64,000 bases of DNA, from positions 1-64,000 of the forward strand of contig NZ_JPUG01000055.1 of assembly GCF_000739015.1 (NCBI RefSeq). The letters run 5' to 3'. Below are positions 9,599-19,003 of this stretch, one piece after another (position 1 is the stretch's first letter; every line of letters starts with the position of its first letter). The position numbers and the translations under genes are program-made. The notes beneath the pieces are model-generated. The model had not been told where the DNA came from, ran no database searches, and worked only from the letters and a program-made list of their open reading frames with translations. The DNA is from Microvirga sp. BSC39. GTDB lineage: Bacteria > Pseudomonadota > Alphaproteobacteria > Rhizobiales > Beijerinckiaceae.

Positions 9599-11407
9599 TT
9601 AATCCGGAAGACCTGCCTTGATCAAACCTTCCAAGTACCGGATGGCTCCTGGTGATGGCCGGTATAGTTTCCTGACTTTTCCTACATGGTAGTCCGGTTC
9701 ATACGCTAACAACTGCTCTATTGCTCGATGAGCCTCATCAATGCGATCAAGATGTGCAAGACTTGCGATCAAAGGCCGGTAGCTTGCAGTCCAGGTATCC
9801 TGTTCGCTAATGGCTCGCTGAGCCCACCTGATGCTCTCGTCGTACTGTCCGTCCATACACAGCGCGACGGCCAAGCCGGAGAGCATCGCGACCATTGTTC
9901 GGTCGAAGGGGCTCAGCCGCATCGCAGCATGGAAATGAAGTATCGCCTCCTGCTGAAGGCCTGCCCAGCAGCGGACCCATCCGCTCATGGTATAGGCGGG
10001 GGCGCAACTTGGGTTCAGGACGAGTGCGCGGTCAAGAAGGAACAGGGCCATGTCCAGGTTATGGGCGAGATATCCGATCGCCTGCGCGGACATCCAAAGA
10101 ACAGTCGGATCATCCCGTTCCCGCTCAACTGCGAGCCGGGCGGCTGCAATCCCCTCCTGACTGTGCTTGGTGACATCTTGGCTCCAGCCCTGTGCAATGT
10201 AGTAGACGTAGCACCAAGCCTTCAAAGCGTTCGGCTGCGCATAGCCGCGATCGTTGATCGTGATCGGCTCGAGTAGGTGCAGCGCCTCCTCGACGCTGTC
10301 CCGAGTACCCTCATAGAACTTTCCGAGTGCCCGGAGGAACTGATCATAGGAGCTAAGTTTCTCAGGATGCGTGCGTTTGACCCTTTCTATCTCGGCTCGA
10401 CGAAGATGGGGCTCAATTGCAGCGGCAACATTGTCTGTGATGGTGTCTTGGAGTTCGAAGACTTCCTGCACATCGCCGTCATACCGGCCAGCCCAAATTT
10501 GAGTCTCGGTTTCCGCTTCAAGTAGGCACCCCGTAATGCGCAGACGGCTGCCCGAGCGTCTCACGCTGCCATCAAGAAGATAGCGTACCCCGAGATCGGC
10601 TCCTATGCGCCTTGGGCTGACCGATGTTCCCTTGTAGATAAAGGTGGAGTCCCGAGCACTCACGAAAAGCCATTTCATTCGTCCGAGCGCTGTCACGATG
10701 TCCTCGACAATGCCGTCCGCTAGATAGTCGGCCTCACGATCGTCGCTCAGGTTTCGGAATGGCAGAACGGCGATTGAGGGCTTCTTGGGTAAATTCAGGA
10801 GTGGGAAAGGGCGGCTTTCATGAGGCGCAGTATGCGCGGTGGGATGTGCGCCTCTTGAGGTGTAGACTTGTATGGGGCGAGCGATGTTCTTCAAGGCCTG
10901 CTCACCGCGATCCTCAAAACGGAGGCTTAGTCTGCCGTGTAACTCATCAAAAACTTTGGACGAGATACATATGCTGCCCGGTGCGGCAATCTCCTGCAGA
11001 CGGACCGCCACGTTGACGCCGTCGCCGTACAAATCCCCATCAGGTCCGCAAATGATGTCTCCCAGATTGATCCCGATTCGAAGCAAGATTCGCCTGTCGT
11101 CGACCTCCGAGTTGGCGCGGTCCTCCAACTGGCGTTGAGCTTCGAAAGCGCAGATGACAGCCTCAACAGGGCTCACGAATTCAATGATCGCGCCATCACC
11201 TGTGGTCTTGATAAAACGCCCGTGGTGTTTTCTCACGGTGGGTTCTGCAACTTCCGTCATGATTTTCTGCATGGCAGCGAGTGTGCCCACCTCGTCCCGC
11301 TCCATCATGGCCGTCGAGCCGACAACATCAGCGACGAGAATCGCGGCGAGGCGACGTGGTCCTGCTGAAGAGCTGACCACTGAAGACGTTGCTTGGCCTT
11401 CTACCAT
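9599..11407 (-). CDS. Class III adenylate/guanylate cyclase with TolB-like and TPR regions
   Basis: This 602-residue protein has three parts. The class III cyclase domain spans about residues 18-180, with the metal-binding AILVADVVGST and FIKTTGDGAIIEF motifs and LYGDGVNVAVRLQ. A TolB/FlgO-like region starts at KPSIAVLPFRNLSDD near 210. TPR repeats fill roughly residues 360-590. It should make cAMP or cGMP in the cytoplasm, with the TPR part sensing a partner. This architecture is common in Hyphomicrobiales. It lies between the catalase-like/RoxA-like pair and the protease and peroxidase genes, so it may regulate the island. The tail of a second copy is at 19949-20330. Confidence 0.9.
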   Translation of the reverse strand: MVEGQATSSVVSSSAGPRRLAAILVADVVGSTAMMERDEVGTLAAMQKIMTEVAEPTVRKHHGRFIKTTGDGAIIEFVSPVEAVICAFEAQRQLEDRANSEVDDRRILLRIGINLGDIICGPDGDLYGDGVNVAVRLQEIAAPGSICISSKVFDELHGRLSLRFEDRGEQALKNIARPIQVYTSRGAHPTAHTAPHESRPFPLLNLPKKPSIAVLPFRNLSDDREADYLADGIVEDIVTALGRMKWLFVSARDSTFIYKGTSVSPRRIGADLGVRYLLDGSVRRSGSRLRITGCLLEAETETQIWAGRYDGDVQEVFELQDTITDNVAAAIEPHLRRAEIERVKRTHPEKLSSYDQFLRALGKFYEGTRDSVEEALHLLEPITINDRGYAQPNALKAWCYVYYIAQGWSQDVTKHSQEGIAAARLAVERERDDPTVLWMSAQAIGYLAHNLDMALFLLDRALVLNPSCAPAYTMSGWVRCWAGLQQEAILHFHAAMRLSPFDRTMVAMLSGLAVALCMDGQYDESIRWAQRAISEQDTWTASYRPLIASLAHLDRIDEAHRAIEQLLAYEPDYHVGKVRKLYRPSPGAIRYLEGLIKAGLPD

Positions 11408-11463
11408 AACTCTACCATCAAACTGGCTCGTTTATGCAGACGATGCAGAAGGTCAGTAATGCT

Positions 11464-11479
11464 CCCCTACTATTAGGGG
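11464..11479. promoter_or_regulatory. Perfect 6-base palindrome upstream of the cyclase gene
   Basis: CCCCTA, a four-base CTAT spacer and TAGGGG form a perfect inverted repeat in the divergent region between the leftward cyclase gene and the rightward RoxA-like pseudogene. It could be an operator for either, or a chance hairpin; no T run follows, so it is not a terminator. Confidence 0.25.
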
Positions 11480-11613
11480 CTACTCAGTTGAAAGACGTTG
11501 GTTCATTGGTGACAATACAGCAGTGATCAAGCATTCTCAAGCTCAGTGTATCAGGATTGTCCTTCGCACGTTAGATAAACGTTTCTCCTGGCCCATACCT
11601 TTCGGGAGGGAGT

Positions 11614-12129
11614 ATGTGCAATATTGTTTTGTTGAGAGCCGCATCTATACTGACGGCACGGACCTGCCCCGTTGCGGCGTGCGCCCAGTCGGATCCAGCG
11701 AAGCCATCCCCCGAGCCGGCTTTCTTGGATCAGGGCTGGAGCGAAGACGACCGGATGCGGTTCCATACTGCTTCTCAGGGCTCGCAGTTGATGCCCGATC
11801 GCTGGCTTATCGCTCTGGAGAGACCGGCCAGCGAAGCGATGTTCCTGGATGATGAGCCCGCCCGTTTAGAATATGTTCCTCACCGCCAATCAAGGCTACG
11901 GGATGGGCGAAGTCCGGATAGATTATCCATTGGGTTCGTCCGTGACGACGAGAAGCGATGGGCTTAGGTTGGCATGACCTACGCTGCATGCCACTCAAAC
12001 CAAGTAGAATTTAAGCAACCACGCCTGCAGATCGGCATGGTCTGGCCAACGCCGATAAGTTCGCTTTCTTGAAGGATTCTAATTGGCGCCAGCCCGTGAG
12101 GCAGGCAGACATCACTGCGACCTACTAGC
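11614..12129 (+). pseudogene. Decayed second RoxA-like di-heme cytochrome gene (N-terminal part)
   Basis: A GGGAGGG ribosome site and ATG start a frame with a signal-like N-terminus and then FLDQGWSEDDRMRFHTASQG, which aligns with LDQGWSAERRSEFYYTPQG of the intact gene at 5396-7135. An in-frame TAG at 11965 is followed in the same frame by YAACHSNQVEFK, the equivalent of the first heme site CAACHTGEV, with the first cysteine changed to tyrosine. Further stops follow and the second heme half is missing. It is a relic of a paralogue, not a working gene. Confidence 0.8.
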
Positions 12130-12331
12130 TAGAGATGTTTGAAGCACTCACGTTGCTGACCCCATAGTGTTCAATAAGTATTTCGGCTGCGGCTCAGTAC
12201 ACGATTGCGGACCACTGAAGTTTGCGTAACGCCTCAGCCATGTAGGTGTGCCGTTTGGCACAGAGGGCAATCGTCTATTTCTTTTATAGTGTTTCTGCGC
12301 TTCGACTAGGCGCTCATCGGAGGAGACACCC

Positions 12332-13522
12332 ATGGCTAAGCAATATACTGTTTTGCGTGGTTTCAACCAATCCAGGACTAGGGAGCCATTCGCTGTAGGG
12401 CCTAGCTCAACCGGTCTTGAGGCGCTCATCGCCGCACAGGCAATCCCCCAAGTTGAAGTCCGGACCTTGAACAAGATGGAAGTGCTGGACACAGCCCGCG
12501 ATCCCGAGGTTAAAGGGATCGCTCCAGTTATGCCCATCAAACTGATAGAACCCACCAGTAATGACGATGTCAGTGCCACTGCAGGTGATGCATGGGGAAT
12601 CAGCGCCGTCCGCGCAGACGTTTCTGCGTTCACTGGCGACGGCGTGGTGGTGTCCGTACTCGATACAGGTATTGATCCCAATCATCCGGCTTTCCAGGGC
12701 ATCACTCTCGTCCAGAAGGATTTTACCGGCGAGGGTGACGGCGACGGTCACGGACATGGGACCCACTGCGCGGGCACCGTTTTTGGGCGCGACGTAAACG
12801 GGACCCGCATTGGTGTCGCTCGAGGAGTCAAGAAGGCGCTTATCGGTAAGGTGCTGGGAACGAACGGCGGCGGGGACTCCGACATGCTGTTTCAAGGCAT
12901 CACATGGGCTATAGAAAATCAGGCTGATGTCGTGTCGATGTCACTTGGCTTTGACTTTCCAGGATTCGTTGATCAGATGGTTTCAGACGGCTTGCCAGTA
13001 CCGGCTGCTACATCGATTGCGCTTGAAGGGTATCGTGCCAATCTTCGCATGTTCGATGCTCTAATGCAGATGATCCGGGCGAGGGCGGCATTCGGTCAGG
13101 GTACAGTGGTCGTAGCCGCGTCGGGGAACGAAAGCGAGCGCACAGCCCAAAAGCCGTATGAAGTCGCCGTTTCGATCCCTGCAGCTGCTGAAGGCATTAT
13201 TTCGGTTGGAGCATTAGGAAGGGCGGGCAACGCACTAGACGTGGCTTCCTTCTCAAATACGTTTCCGCAGATCAGCGCTCCTGGCGTCGACATCATATCG
13301 GCACGCAAAGGTGGCGGTCTGATCTCCATGAACGGCACGAGCATGGCGACCCCTCACGTGGCGGGTGTCGCCGCCTTGTGGTGGGACTTTATGAGACAGT
13401 CTGATACCCCGGCCAATGCACTTGGTATCTCGTCCAAGCTGCTTGCAACTGCACGGAGTAACGTCTTCGCTGCTAATGTAGATCCTACCGACCGAGGTAT
13501 GGGGATTGTCACTGCGCCGTAG
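12332..13522 (+). CDS. Subtilisin-like serine protease (S8 family)
   Basis: This 396-residue protein has the subtilase triad in order: Asp in VVSVLDTGID (about 110), His in GHGHGTHCAGT (about 145) and Ser in MNGTSMATPHVAG (about 340). The oxyanion Asn lies in VVVAASGNESE. There is no signal peptide or obvious propeptide, so it probably acts inside the cell or leaves by a non-classical route. The ATG follows GGAGGAG. It lies between the RoxA-like pseudogene and the heme peroxidase on the same strand, but with gaps of several hundred bases, so it is probably transcribed separately. Confidence 0.92.
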   Translation: MAKQYTVLRGFNQSRTREPFAVGPSSTGLEALIAAQAIPQVEVRTLNKMEVLDTARDPEVKGIAPVMPIKLIEPTSNDDVSATAGDAWGISAVRADVSAFTGDGVVVSVLDTGIDPNHPAFQGITLVQKDFTGEGDGDGHGHGTHCAGTVFGRDVNGTRIGVARGVKKALIGKVLGTNGGGDSDMLFQGITWAIENQADVVSMSLGFDFPGFVDQMVSDGLPVPAATSIALEGYRANLRMFDALMQMIRARAAFGQGTVVVAASGNESERTAQKPYEVAVSIPAAAEGIISVGALGRAGNALDVASFSNTFPQISAPGVDIISARKGGGLISMNGTSMATPHVAGVAALWWDFMRQSDTPANALGISSKLLATARSNVFAANVDPTDRGMGIVTAP

Positions 13523-14193
13523 TTGCCTACCCAAAATCGGGTTGCACAGTTGCTGGGAATGATACTTTCCAGCAACAGCACACAGGGTGAGCCGCGTAAG
13601 TACCTTCCGCTGGTTTTTCGCGAAAGGCAGGAGTAGCAGTTCACACGAGTAGACCCATCGTTCACAGTTGTGCTCCATCGCACTTAAATGTCTGCCCAGT
13701 AGACGATTGTATGGAAGCCTGAATGTGTTCAGTACTTTGCATATCCTCAAAGAGGATTGCAGGACAAGCTTTAGCGTGATAGGTTTGTTGTCAGTTAGCC
13801 GTATCGTGTTGCTTTGTGCACAGTAGTTCATGAAACCCAAATGGTGTGCCCAAGCCGATCGCAAGCGTCGGTCCAAAGACATGTTAGTCAACTCATGCCT
13901 TTAGTCGCTCTTCTTAGCTAGGAACAGCGTACCGGTGATCACATAGCATCCAGGGAACGCGAGCGGACTCTGCGTTGTGCGGTTCCGGATTTTGGTCATT
14001 TTTCACGCGGTAGCCTCCTGGACCGTGAACAGTAAAATATACTTGTGAAACTCTCCCCGTGTCGAAGGGATGTCACATCGCGCAAAGACTTGTTTCAAGT
14101 GGCCTAACATAAACTCACACGCACGAAGGTAAGGTTCTTTCGGGAAGCAGTAGTACAACTCGCTCTAGATCGTCCATTTTGGAGAAGCTCCCC
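13523..14193. other. Intergenic region of about 670 bases, no gene seen
   Basis: The stretch is AT-richer than its neighbours. The frames in it are antisense extensions of the protease gene or lack ribosome sites. It should contain the promoter of the heme peroxidase gene; no convincing promoter hexamers were identified. Confidence 0.5.
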
Positions 14194-16017
14194 ATGACTG
14201 TCTTGTTTCAGACGCACAGTGGAAGAGAAAAATTCGAGCCCCAAGAAGGTAGAGATGGAGCCACTCCGCGGGTTTCAAGCAACATGCGCATCCGTGTTGC
14301 GGCTCCGCCAGCTGGGACCGATATTGCCGTCGATGAGCAGGCGGACTTCGGATATCTTGTCCCGCCGCTAGACGCCCCCGAGCATTATCTGCCAGAGACT
14401 GCTGAAACCCTCGGTGAGCTCGATGAACTCGGCAACCTCATGGTTGACGCAGTCGATCCTGAAGATGCTACCGATGAGACATCGGCCGCAGATTCCACTA
14501 TGCCTCCTGTACTAACCTATTGGGGCCAGTTCCTCGACCACGAGCTAACTGCTCGAACAGATCGGGAGAGCATCATCACAAGTGTAGTCAATGCGCATCC
14601 TCCGGTGTCATCCTCAACAGTCGAAAGCCAGTTCCGAAATGCGCGGACCCCACGATTTGATCTCGACAGCGTTTATGGCGGGTCACCTATCGGTCCGGGC
14701 GTTACAGCCGACGTCGTTACCGTCATTTCAGGCATGCGGCATCCAACGCATGTGAACAAAATGCGGGTTGGAACTGCCGTCGATCCTGGACCACTTCCTG
14801 ACAGTCTCGATGAGCATCGCGATCTGCCGCGCTATGTCCAGGTCCAAGCCTCGGTACGCGATGCCGCCCTCAGACTTGCCCAAGCATCAATGAGCCAAGA
14901 GGAGTTTGAGAGATTTTCGTCTGAACTCGGCCAAAGGGCACTGATAGGCGACACTCGCAACGACGAGAACCTCGTGGTCGCGCAGTTCCATCTCAGTTTC
15001 CTCCGTTTCCATAACAAGGCTGTTGATTTCCTCGCCAGCCACAAGACAGGATGGCTGCCGGATTTTGCCTCAGCTCAAATGCTGACGCGGCTGCATTATC
15101 AGTGGCTCATTGTAGAGGGATATCTAAAGGGCGTTTGTGACCCTACCGTAGTCGACAGAGTGGTTCGGGATCGCGCATCGCACTTTTTCAGGTTCAGAGC
15201 GGAATTCGATGCACGGCGTCAGAACACCAGGCTCGGCAACGCGCTGCCGCTCGAATTTTCTGTGGCGGCTTACCGGTTCGGGCACTCGATGGTTCGTGCA
15301 TTTTATGACTACAACAAGAATTTCGGCCGACCTGGTGGCGGAATCTTGCCGAATGCTTCACTCAACCTTCTGTTTGGGTTCACCGGCGGCGGCGGGAACA
15401 TAGCTGGCGATAAAAAACTGCCCAAAAACTGGGTGATTGACTGGACCCGATTCATTGGGGTTGCGCCGCATGATTCATCTGACGGGCAGCCTGCACGGGT
15501 TGCACGCAAGATCGATACGGATCTCGCGCCCCCCCTCGGAAAGATGGTAAAAGAGGGCAATGACGAAGCGGACGTGCAATTGAAGACGCTGTTCAAGCAC
15601 CTTGCGCGTCGTAATCTCCGACGGGGCTACAATCTGCGGCTCGCGACAGGGCAAGCCGTCCATCAATATCTCCAGCAGCACGGCGCCGTAGAAACGGGTC
15701 CGATCACCGACGTCTCGACGATTTTCAACTCAAAGCCGTCATTGCGGGATTTCCTGAGAAACACTCAGTCGAAGATGCACCAGCGCACTCCATTGTGGTT
15801 CTACCTCTTGGCCGAGGCAGAGGCCGGCGGCGGAAACCGGCTGGGTGAACTCGGAAGCTGGCTTGTCGCATCGACCTTCATCGGCGTGCTGCTCGCTGAC
15901 CCAGACTCCGCCCTCTCCCGAGGATTTGCGCCGAGCCAAAGCCCTCTTAGAATGCCGGACAATGGCGAAATTGACTCTCTCGCCAAGTGGATGAGTTTCG
16001 CAAGAGTGATGCCATAG
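14194..16017 (+). CDS. Animal-type heme peroxidase
   Basis: This protein of about 607 residues belongs to the animal heme peroxidase (peroxidase-cyclooxygenase) superfamily. Visible motifs are the distal histidine region TYWGQFLDHELT (about 130), the calcium-loop-like TPRFDLDSVYGGSP, the helix FLRFHNKAVDFL, and the proximal heme-ligand region AYRFGHSMVRAF. These enzymes oxidise halides or organic substrates with peroxide, or oxygenate fatty acids. No signal peptide is seen. The ATG at 14194 with GGAG nine bases upstream is preferred over the in-frame TTG at 14179. The C-terminal fragment of a relative lies at 40411-40635. Confidence 0.88.
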   Translation: MTVLFQTHSGREKFEPQEGRDGATPRVSSNMRIRVAAPPAGTDIAVDEQADFGYLVPPLDAPEHYLPETAETLGELDELGNLMVDAVDPEDATDETSAADSTMPPVLTYWGQFLDHELTARTDRESIITSVVNAHPPVSSSTVESQFRNARTPRFDLDSVYGGSPIGPGVTADVVTVISGMRHPTHVNKMRVGTAVDPGPLPDSLDEHRDLPRYVQVQASVRDAALRLAQASMSQEEFERFSSELGQRALIGDTRNDENLVVAQFHLSFLRFHNKAVDFLASHKTGWLPDFASAQMLTRLHYQWLIVEGYLKGVCDPTVVDRVVRDRASHFFRFRAEFDARRQNTRLGNALPLEFSVAAYRFGHSMVRAFYDYNKNFGRPGGGILPNASLNLLFGFTGGGGNIAGDKKLPKNWVIDWTRFIGVAPHDSSDGQPARVARKIDTDLAPPLGKMVKEGNDEADVQLKTLFKHLARRNLRRGYNLRLATGQAVHQYLQQHGAVETGPITDVSTIFNSKPSLRDFLRNTQSKMHQRTPLWFYLLAEAEAGGGNRLGELGSWLVASTFIGVLLADPDSALSRGFAPSQSPLRMPDNGEIDSLAKWMSFARVMP

Positions 16018-16144
16018 GGTCTAAATGGATCGCGGACCGAACCGGCAGCCTTAGGTCGCTTCGGCCGCGATTCAACTCTTGAAGTCGCCCGCTGGCGAGC
16101 TCTGTTCCGACTGTGAGATGATGTCCTAAGTCAAGGGGAGCCCG

Positions 16145-18913
16145 ATGATCTTTGATGGGGATCTTCGCGTCGCTGCCGAGGCGGCACGACGCTGGCGCGC
16201 GCGTGAGGCGCAGCGGGTGGGGCGCGAGGGCAAGTCCGTGGCGGACGTGGAGACGCCCCAACGCATCGAAGCCCGGCTCAAGCGGCTTACCGCTGCCGCA
16301 ACGGCGCCGTCCCGGGTCCTCAAGGCCGGGCCACCGCTTCCAGAAGCTCAGGTGCTACGCGTCATTGGGCTGGAGCGCACCATCGGTCATAGCGACTTCC
16401 AGGGAATCGCCTTCCTGGAATTGGCTCTGGCAGTGTCCCGTTTCGTGGGTCGGGTCAGCATTCGCTCCGCCCCCAGCCGCGGTGTCGGGTTTGGCACCGG
16501 CTTCATGGTGTCACCGCGTCTGTTGCTGACCAACAATCACGTCCTGCCCGCGCCTGGATCAGCGCAGTTCAGCGAGGTTGAGTTCGACTATCAGAACGAC
16601 CGCGCTGGCCGCCCACTGCCGCTCGTGCCATTCGCGCTGGAGCCGCAGACCTTCTTCATGACCGACGTGGAGCTCGATTTCACGCTGGTTGCGGTCGCCG
16701 AGGGCTCGCGACAGGACACGCCCGCCCCTCTAAAACAATATGGCTGGTCACGGTTGATTGCTGAGGAAGGCAAGATCCTGATCGGCGAGCACGTGAACAT
16801 CATCCAGCACCCAAAAGGCCAGTATAAACAGTTCGTCTCGCGCGCCAACGAGCTCGTCGACATCCTGGAGAGCCACCTCCACTACATCACCGACACCGAG
16901 CAGGGGTCGTCGGGGTCTCCAGTCTACAACGACCAGTGGGAAGTTGTGGCCCTGCACCACTCCGGCGTCCCGCGAATGGAGAACGGCCAGTACATAGCCA
17001 AAGACGGCCGCCCTTGGGACGGTCGCGACAGCGACGAAATTGATTGGATCGCCAACGAGGGGGTGCGGGTCAGCCGCATTGTCCGCCACATTGAGGCCCG
17101 CTCACTCGACCGTGACGCTGCCCGGTTGCGCGATGACCTCCTGAACCGTGAGCCGCCTAGCCCACTGGAAGCCGCCCAGATGGCGGCGCACGCCGCCGAC
17201 CAATCCAACGGACGGAGCAAGCTCGTGAGCATCGCCACCCCAGCCCAGGCCAGAGCCGCCGCCCGGCCGGGTGGCACCAGCTTCACTATACCCCTTCATA
17301 TCACGGTAGAGCTGGGCGCGCCGGAGAGTCCGCCCGCCGCCATAGCGGGTCCGGAGGAGCCGGCTACGGATAGGGCGCGCGCGCCGGCCGAGGGCCCTCC
17401 CGCGGCCGGCGCGGGCTCGCCCGAGCTGGTCCGCGCACTCGCCGAGCTGGAGGACGCTCAGAACCGGCCCTACTACGATGCCCAAGCGGACGACCGCGCC
17501 CGGGATCTCTACTATCGTGACCTGGACGGCAGCGCCGAACCGGCGGTGCTGTTCAAGGCCTTGCACGCCCTCCTGCGGCGGAGTCACAAGACCGAGTTGC
17601 GCTACAAGCCAGCCCTCCACGTCTATCCCTGGGTGGACCTCCGGCCGGACTCGCCGCCCAGTATCCGGAGTATCTATTCAAACAAGGGTTTCGATCCCCG
17701 CGAGCTAATCGAGGCGGACTTCCGCCTGGACACGGAGCGGGAGCGGCTGCGCGAGACGCTGAAGCGGGAGGGTGCCACTGCGCTGGAGAGCGCACTGGAC
17801 CTACTTGAGGCCAGCCTGCCGTACAACTGCGAGCACGTCGTGCCGCAATCTTGGTTCGCCAAGCGGGAGCCGATGCGCGGAGACCTGCACCACCTTTTCG
17901 CCTGCGAGTCGCGCTGCAACAGCTTCCGCAGCAACACGCCCTACTTTGACTTTCCTGAGTTCCAGGAGGCAATCCGCAGCGAGTGCGGCAAGTCGGAAGC
18001 GCAGGGCTTCGAACCTTTCGCGGGGAAGGGAGCCGTGGCGCGAGCGACCCTTTACTTCCTGCTCCGTTACCCCGGTGAGATAGACGACAGCGCCAAGGAG
18101 TACAGCAAAAGCGACCTCGCTACCCTGCTGGACTGGCACCGGCGCCACCCTGTGGACGACTACGAGCGGCACCGGAATGCCGCAATTTTTGAGAAACAGG
18201 GCAATCGGAACCCGTTGATCGATCAGCCATCATGGGCAGAGCGCATCGACTTCGCCGCCGGTTTGGGCCGGCGCGGCCAGGAGATCGCGGAAGTGCGGCC
18301 AAGCGGTGACGAGCCCGAGCGACTGGACCAAGCCGTGCGCGCCATAGCCGCCCTGGATGCCCGAACCCTGTCCGCCCCGGCCCTGACTGAGGCTGCCGCG
18401 GACTTCGGGGCCTATGAGGGACTGCCGCCGGAAGTGGCGCTGCTGGACGAGGGTCGGATTGTGAAGCTCCTCAAACCTCTAACCTACGTCTCCGAGATCG
18501 GTGAGCGCTGGCCGGTAGAGGCTGGGGTGGTGATTGACGGCGCTTCCATCCCTCGGGCCTTCTGGAGCCTGATCGGCGGCCCCTTCGAGGGACGTTATCG
18601 CAATGCCTCCATAATCCACGACCGCTTCTGTGATCTGCGTAGCCGCTCCTGGGATGTGACCCACCGCATGTTCCATGACGCCATGCGTTGCAGCGGCGTG
18701 CCGCTTCTCAAGGCCAAGGTAATGTTCTACGCCGTGTACCGCTTCGGCCCGCGCTGGACGGTGGGGCAGGAGGCAACCGGCTCTGTCCTGACCTTCGAGA
18801 GGCGTGCGCCTACTGACGCCGACGCCCGCAGCCTGCTGGAGGATGCCCGGACGATCTATGCCGAGAACCCCTCTCTACAGGAGATCGAGGCCATGGCCGA
18901 CGCCCGAGGCTGA
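16145..18913 (+). CDS. Trypsin-like protease, endonuclease I-like and DUF1353 fusion protein
   Basis: This 922-residue protein has at least three domains. Residues about 100-290 form a trypsin-like protease with His132 (TNNHVLP), Asp178 (ELDFTLV) and Ser258 (GSSGSPV). Residues about 430-730 resemble secreted bacterial endonuclease I, with the metal-binding NCEHVVPQSWF near 560, GDLHHLFACE and the late KQGNRNPLID motif. Residues about 760-880 resemble DUF1353, with VIDGASIPRAFWSLIG, ASIIHDRFC and a conserved HRMFHDAM. No signal peptide is present, and a variable Ala/Pro-rich linker joins the first two domains. The ATG has AAGGGGAG upstream. The combination suggests a protease-controlled nuclease effector in the cytoplasm, possibly defensive; that role is inference. 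It stands alone on its strand, 127 bases after the peroxidase. Confidence 0.85.
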   Translation: MIFDGDLRVAAEAARRWRAREAQRVGREGKSVADVETPQRIEARLKRLTAAATAPSRVLKAGPPLPEAQVLRVIGLERTIGHSDFQGIAFLELALAVSRFVGRVSIRSAPSRGVGFGTGFMVSPRLLLTNNHVLPAPGSAQFSEVEFDYQNDRAGRPLPLVPFALEPQTFFMTDVELDFTLVAVAEGSRQDTPAPLKQYGWSRLIAEEGKILIGEHVNIIQHPKGQYKQFVSRANELVDILESHLHYITDTEQGSSGSPVYNDQWEVVALHHSGVPRMENGQYIAKDGRPWDGRDSDEIDWIANEGVRVSRIVRHIEARSLDRDAARLRDDLLNREPPSPLEAAQMAAHAADQSNGRSKLVSIATPAQARAAARPGGTSFTIPLHITVELGAPESPPAAIAGPEEPATDRARAPAEGPPAAGAGSPELVRALAELEDAQNRPYYDAQADDRARDLYYRDLDGSAEPAVLFKALHALLRRSHKTELRYKPALHVYPWVDLRPDSPPSIRSIYSNKGFDPRELIEADFRLDTERERLRETLKREGATALESALDLLEASLPYNCEHVVPQSWFAKREPMRGDLHHLFACESRCNSFRSNTPYFDFPEFQEAIRSECGKSEAQGFEPFAGKGAVARATLYFLLRYPGEIDDSAKEYSKSDLATLLDWHRRHPVDDYERHRNAAIFEKQGNRNPLIDQPSWAERIDFAAGLGRRGQEIAEVRPSGDEPERLDQAVRAIAALDARTLSAPALTEAAADFGAYEGLPPEVALLDEGRIVKLLKPLTYVSEIGERWPVEAGVVIDGASIPRAFWSLIGGPFEGRYRNASIIHDRFCDLRSRSWDVTHRMFHDAMRCSGVPLLKAKVMFYAVYRFGPRWTVGQEATGSVLTFERRAPTDADARSLLEDARTIYAENPSLQEIEAMADARG

Positions 18914-19003
18914 CACCACGAACAGCACACCGACCGGGGTCCGGATCCACCGGGCATCGGGATGGCGCAGGTCGCGAACCTGTCGCGCCACGGTGATGTC
19001 ACG

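Noticed and set aside
13253..13891. Minus-strand frame of 212 codons
   Set aside because: It runs antisense into the subtilase gene and shows no family resemblance; the upstream part is AT-rich intergenic DNA.
16021..16072. Hairpin ATCGCGG...CCGCGAT after the heme peroxidase gene as terminator
   Set aside because: The loop is long and no T run follows on either strand.
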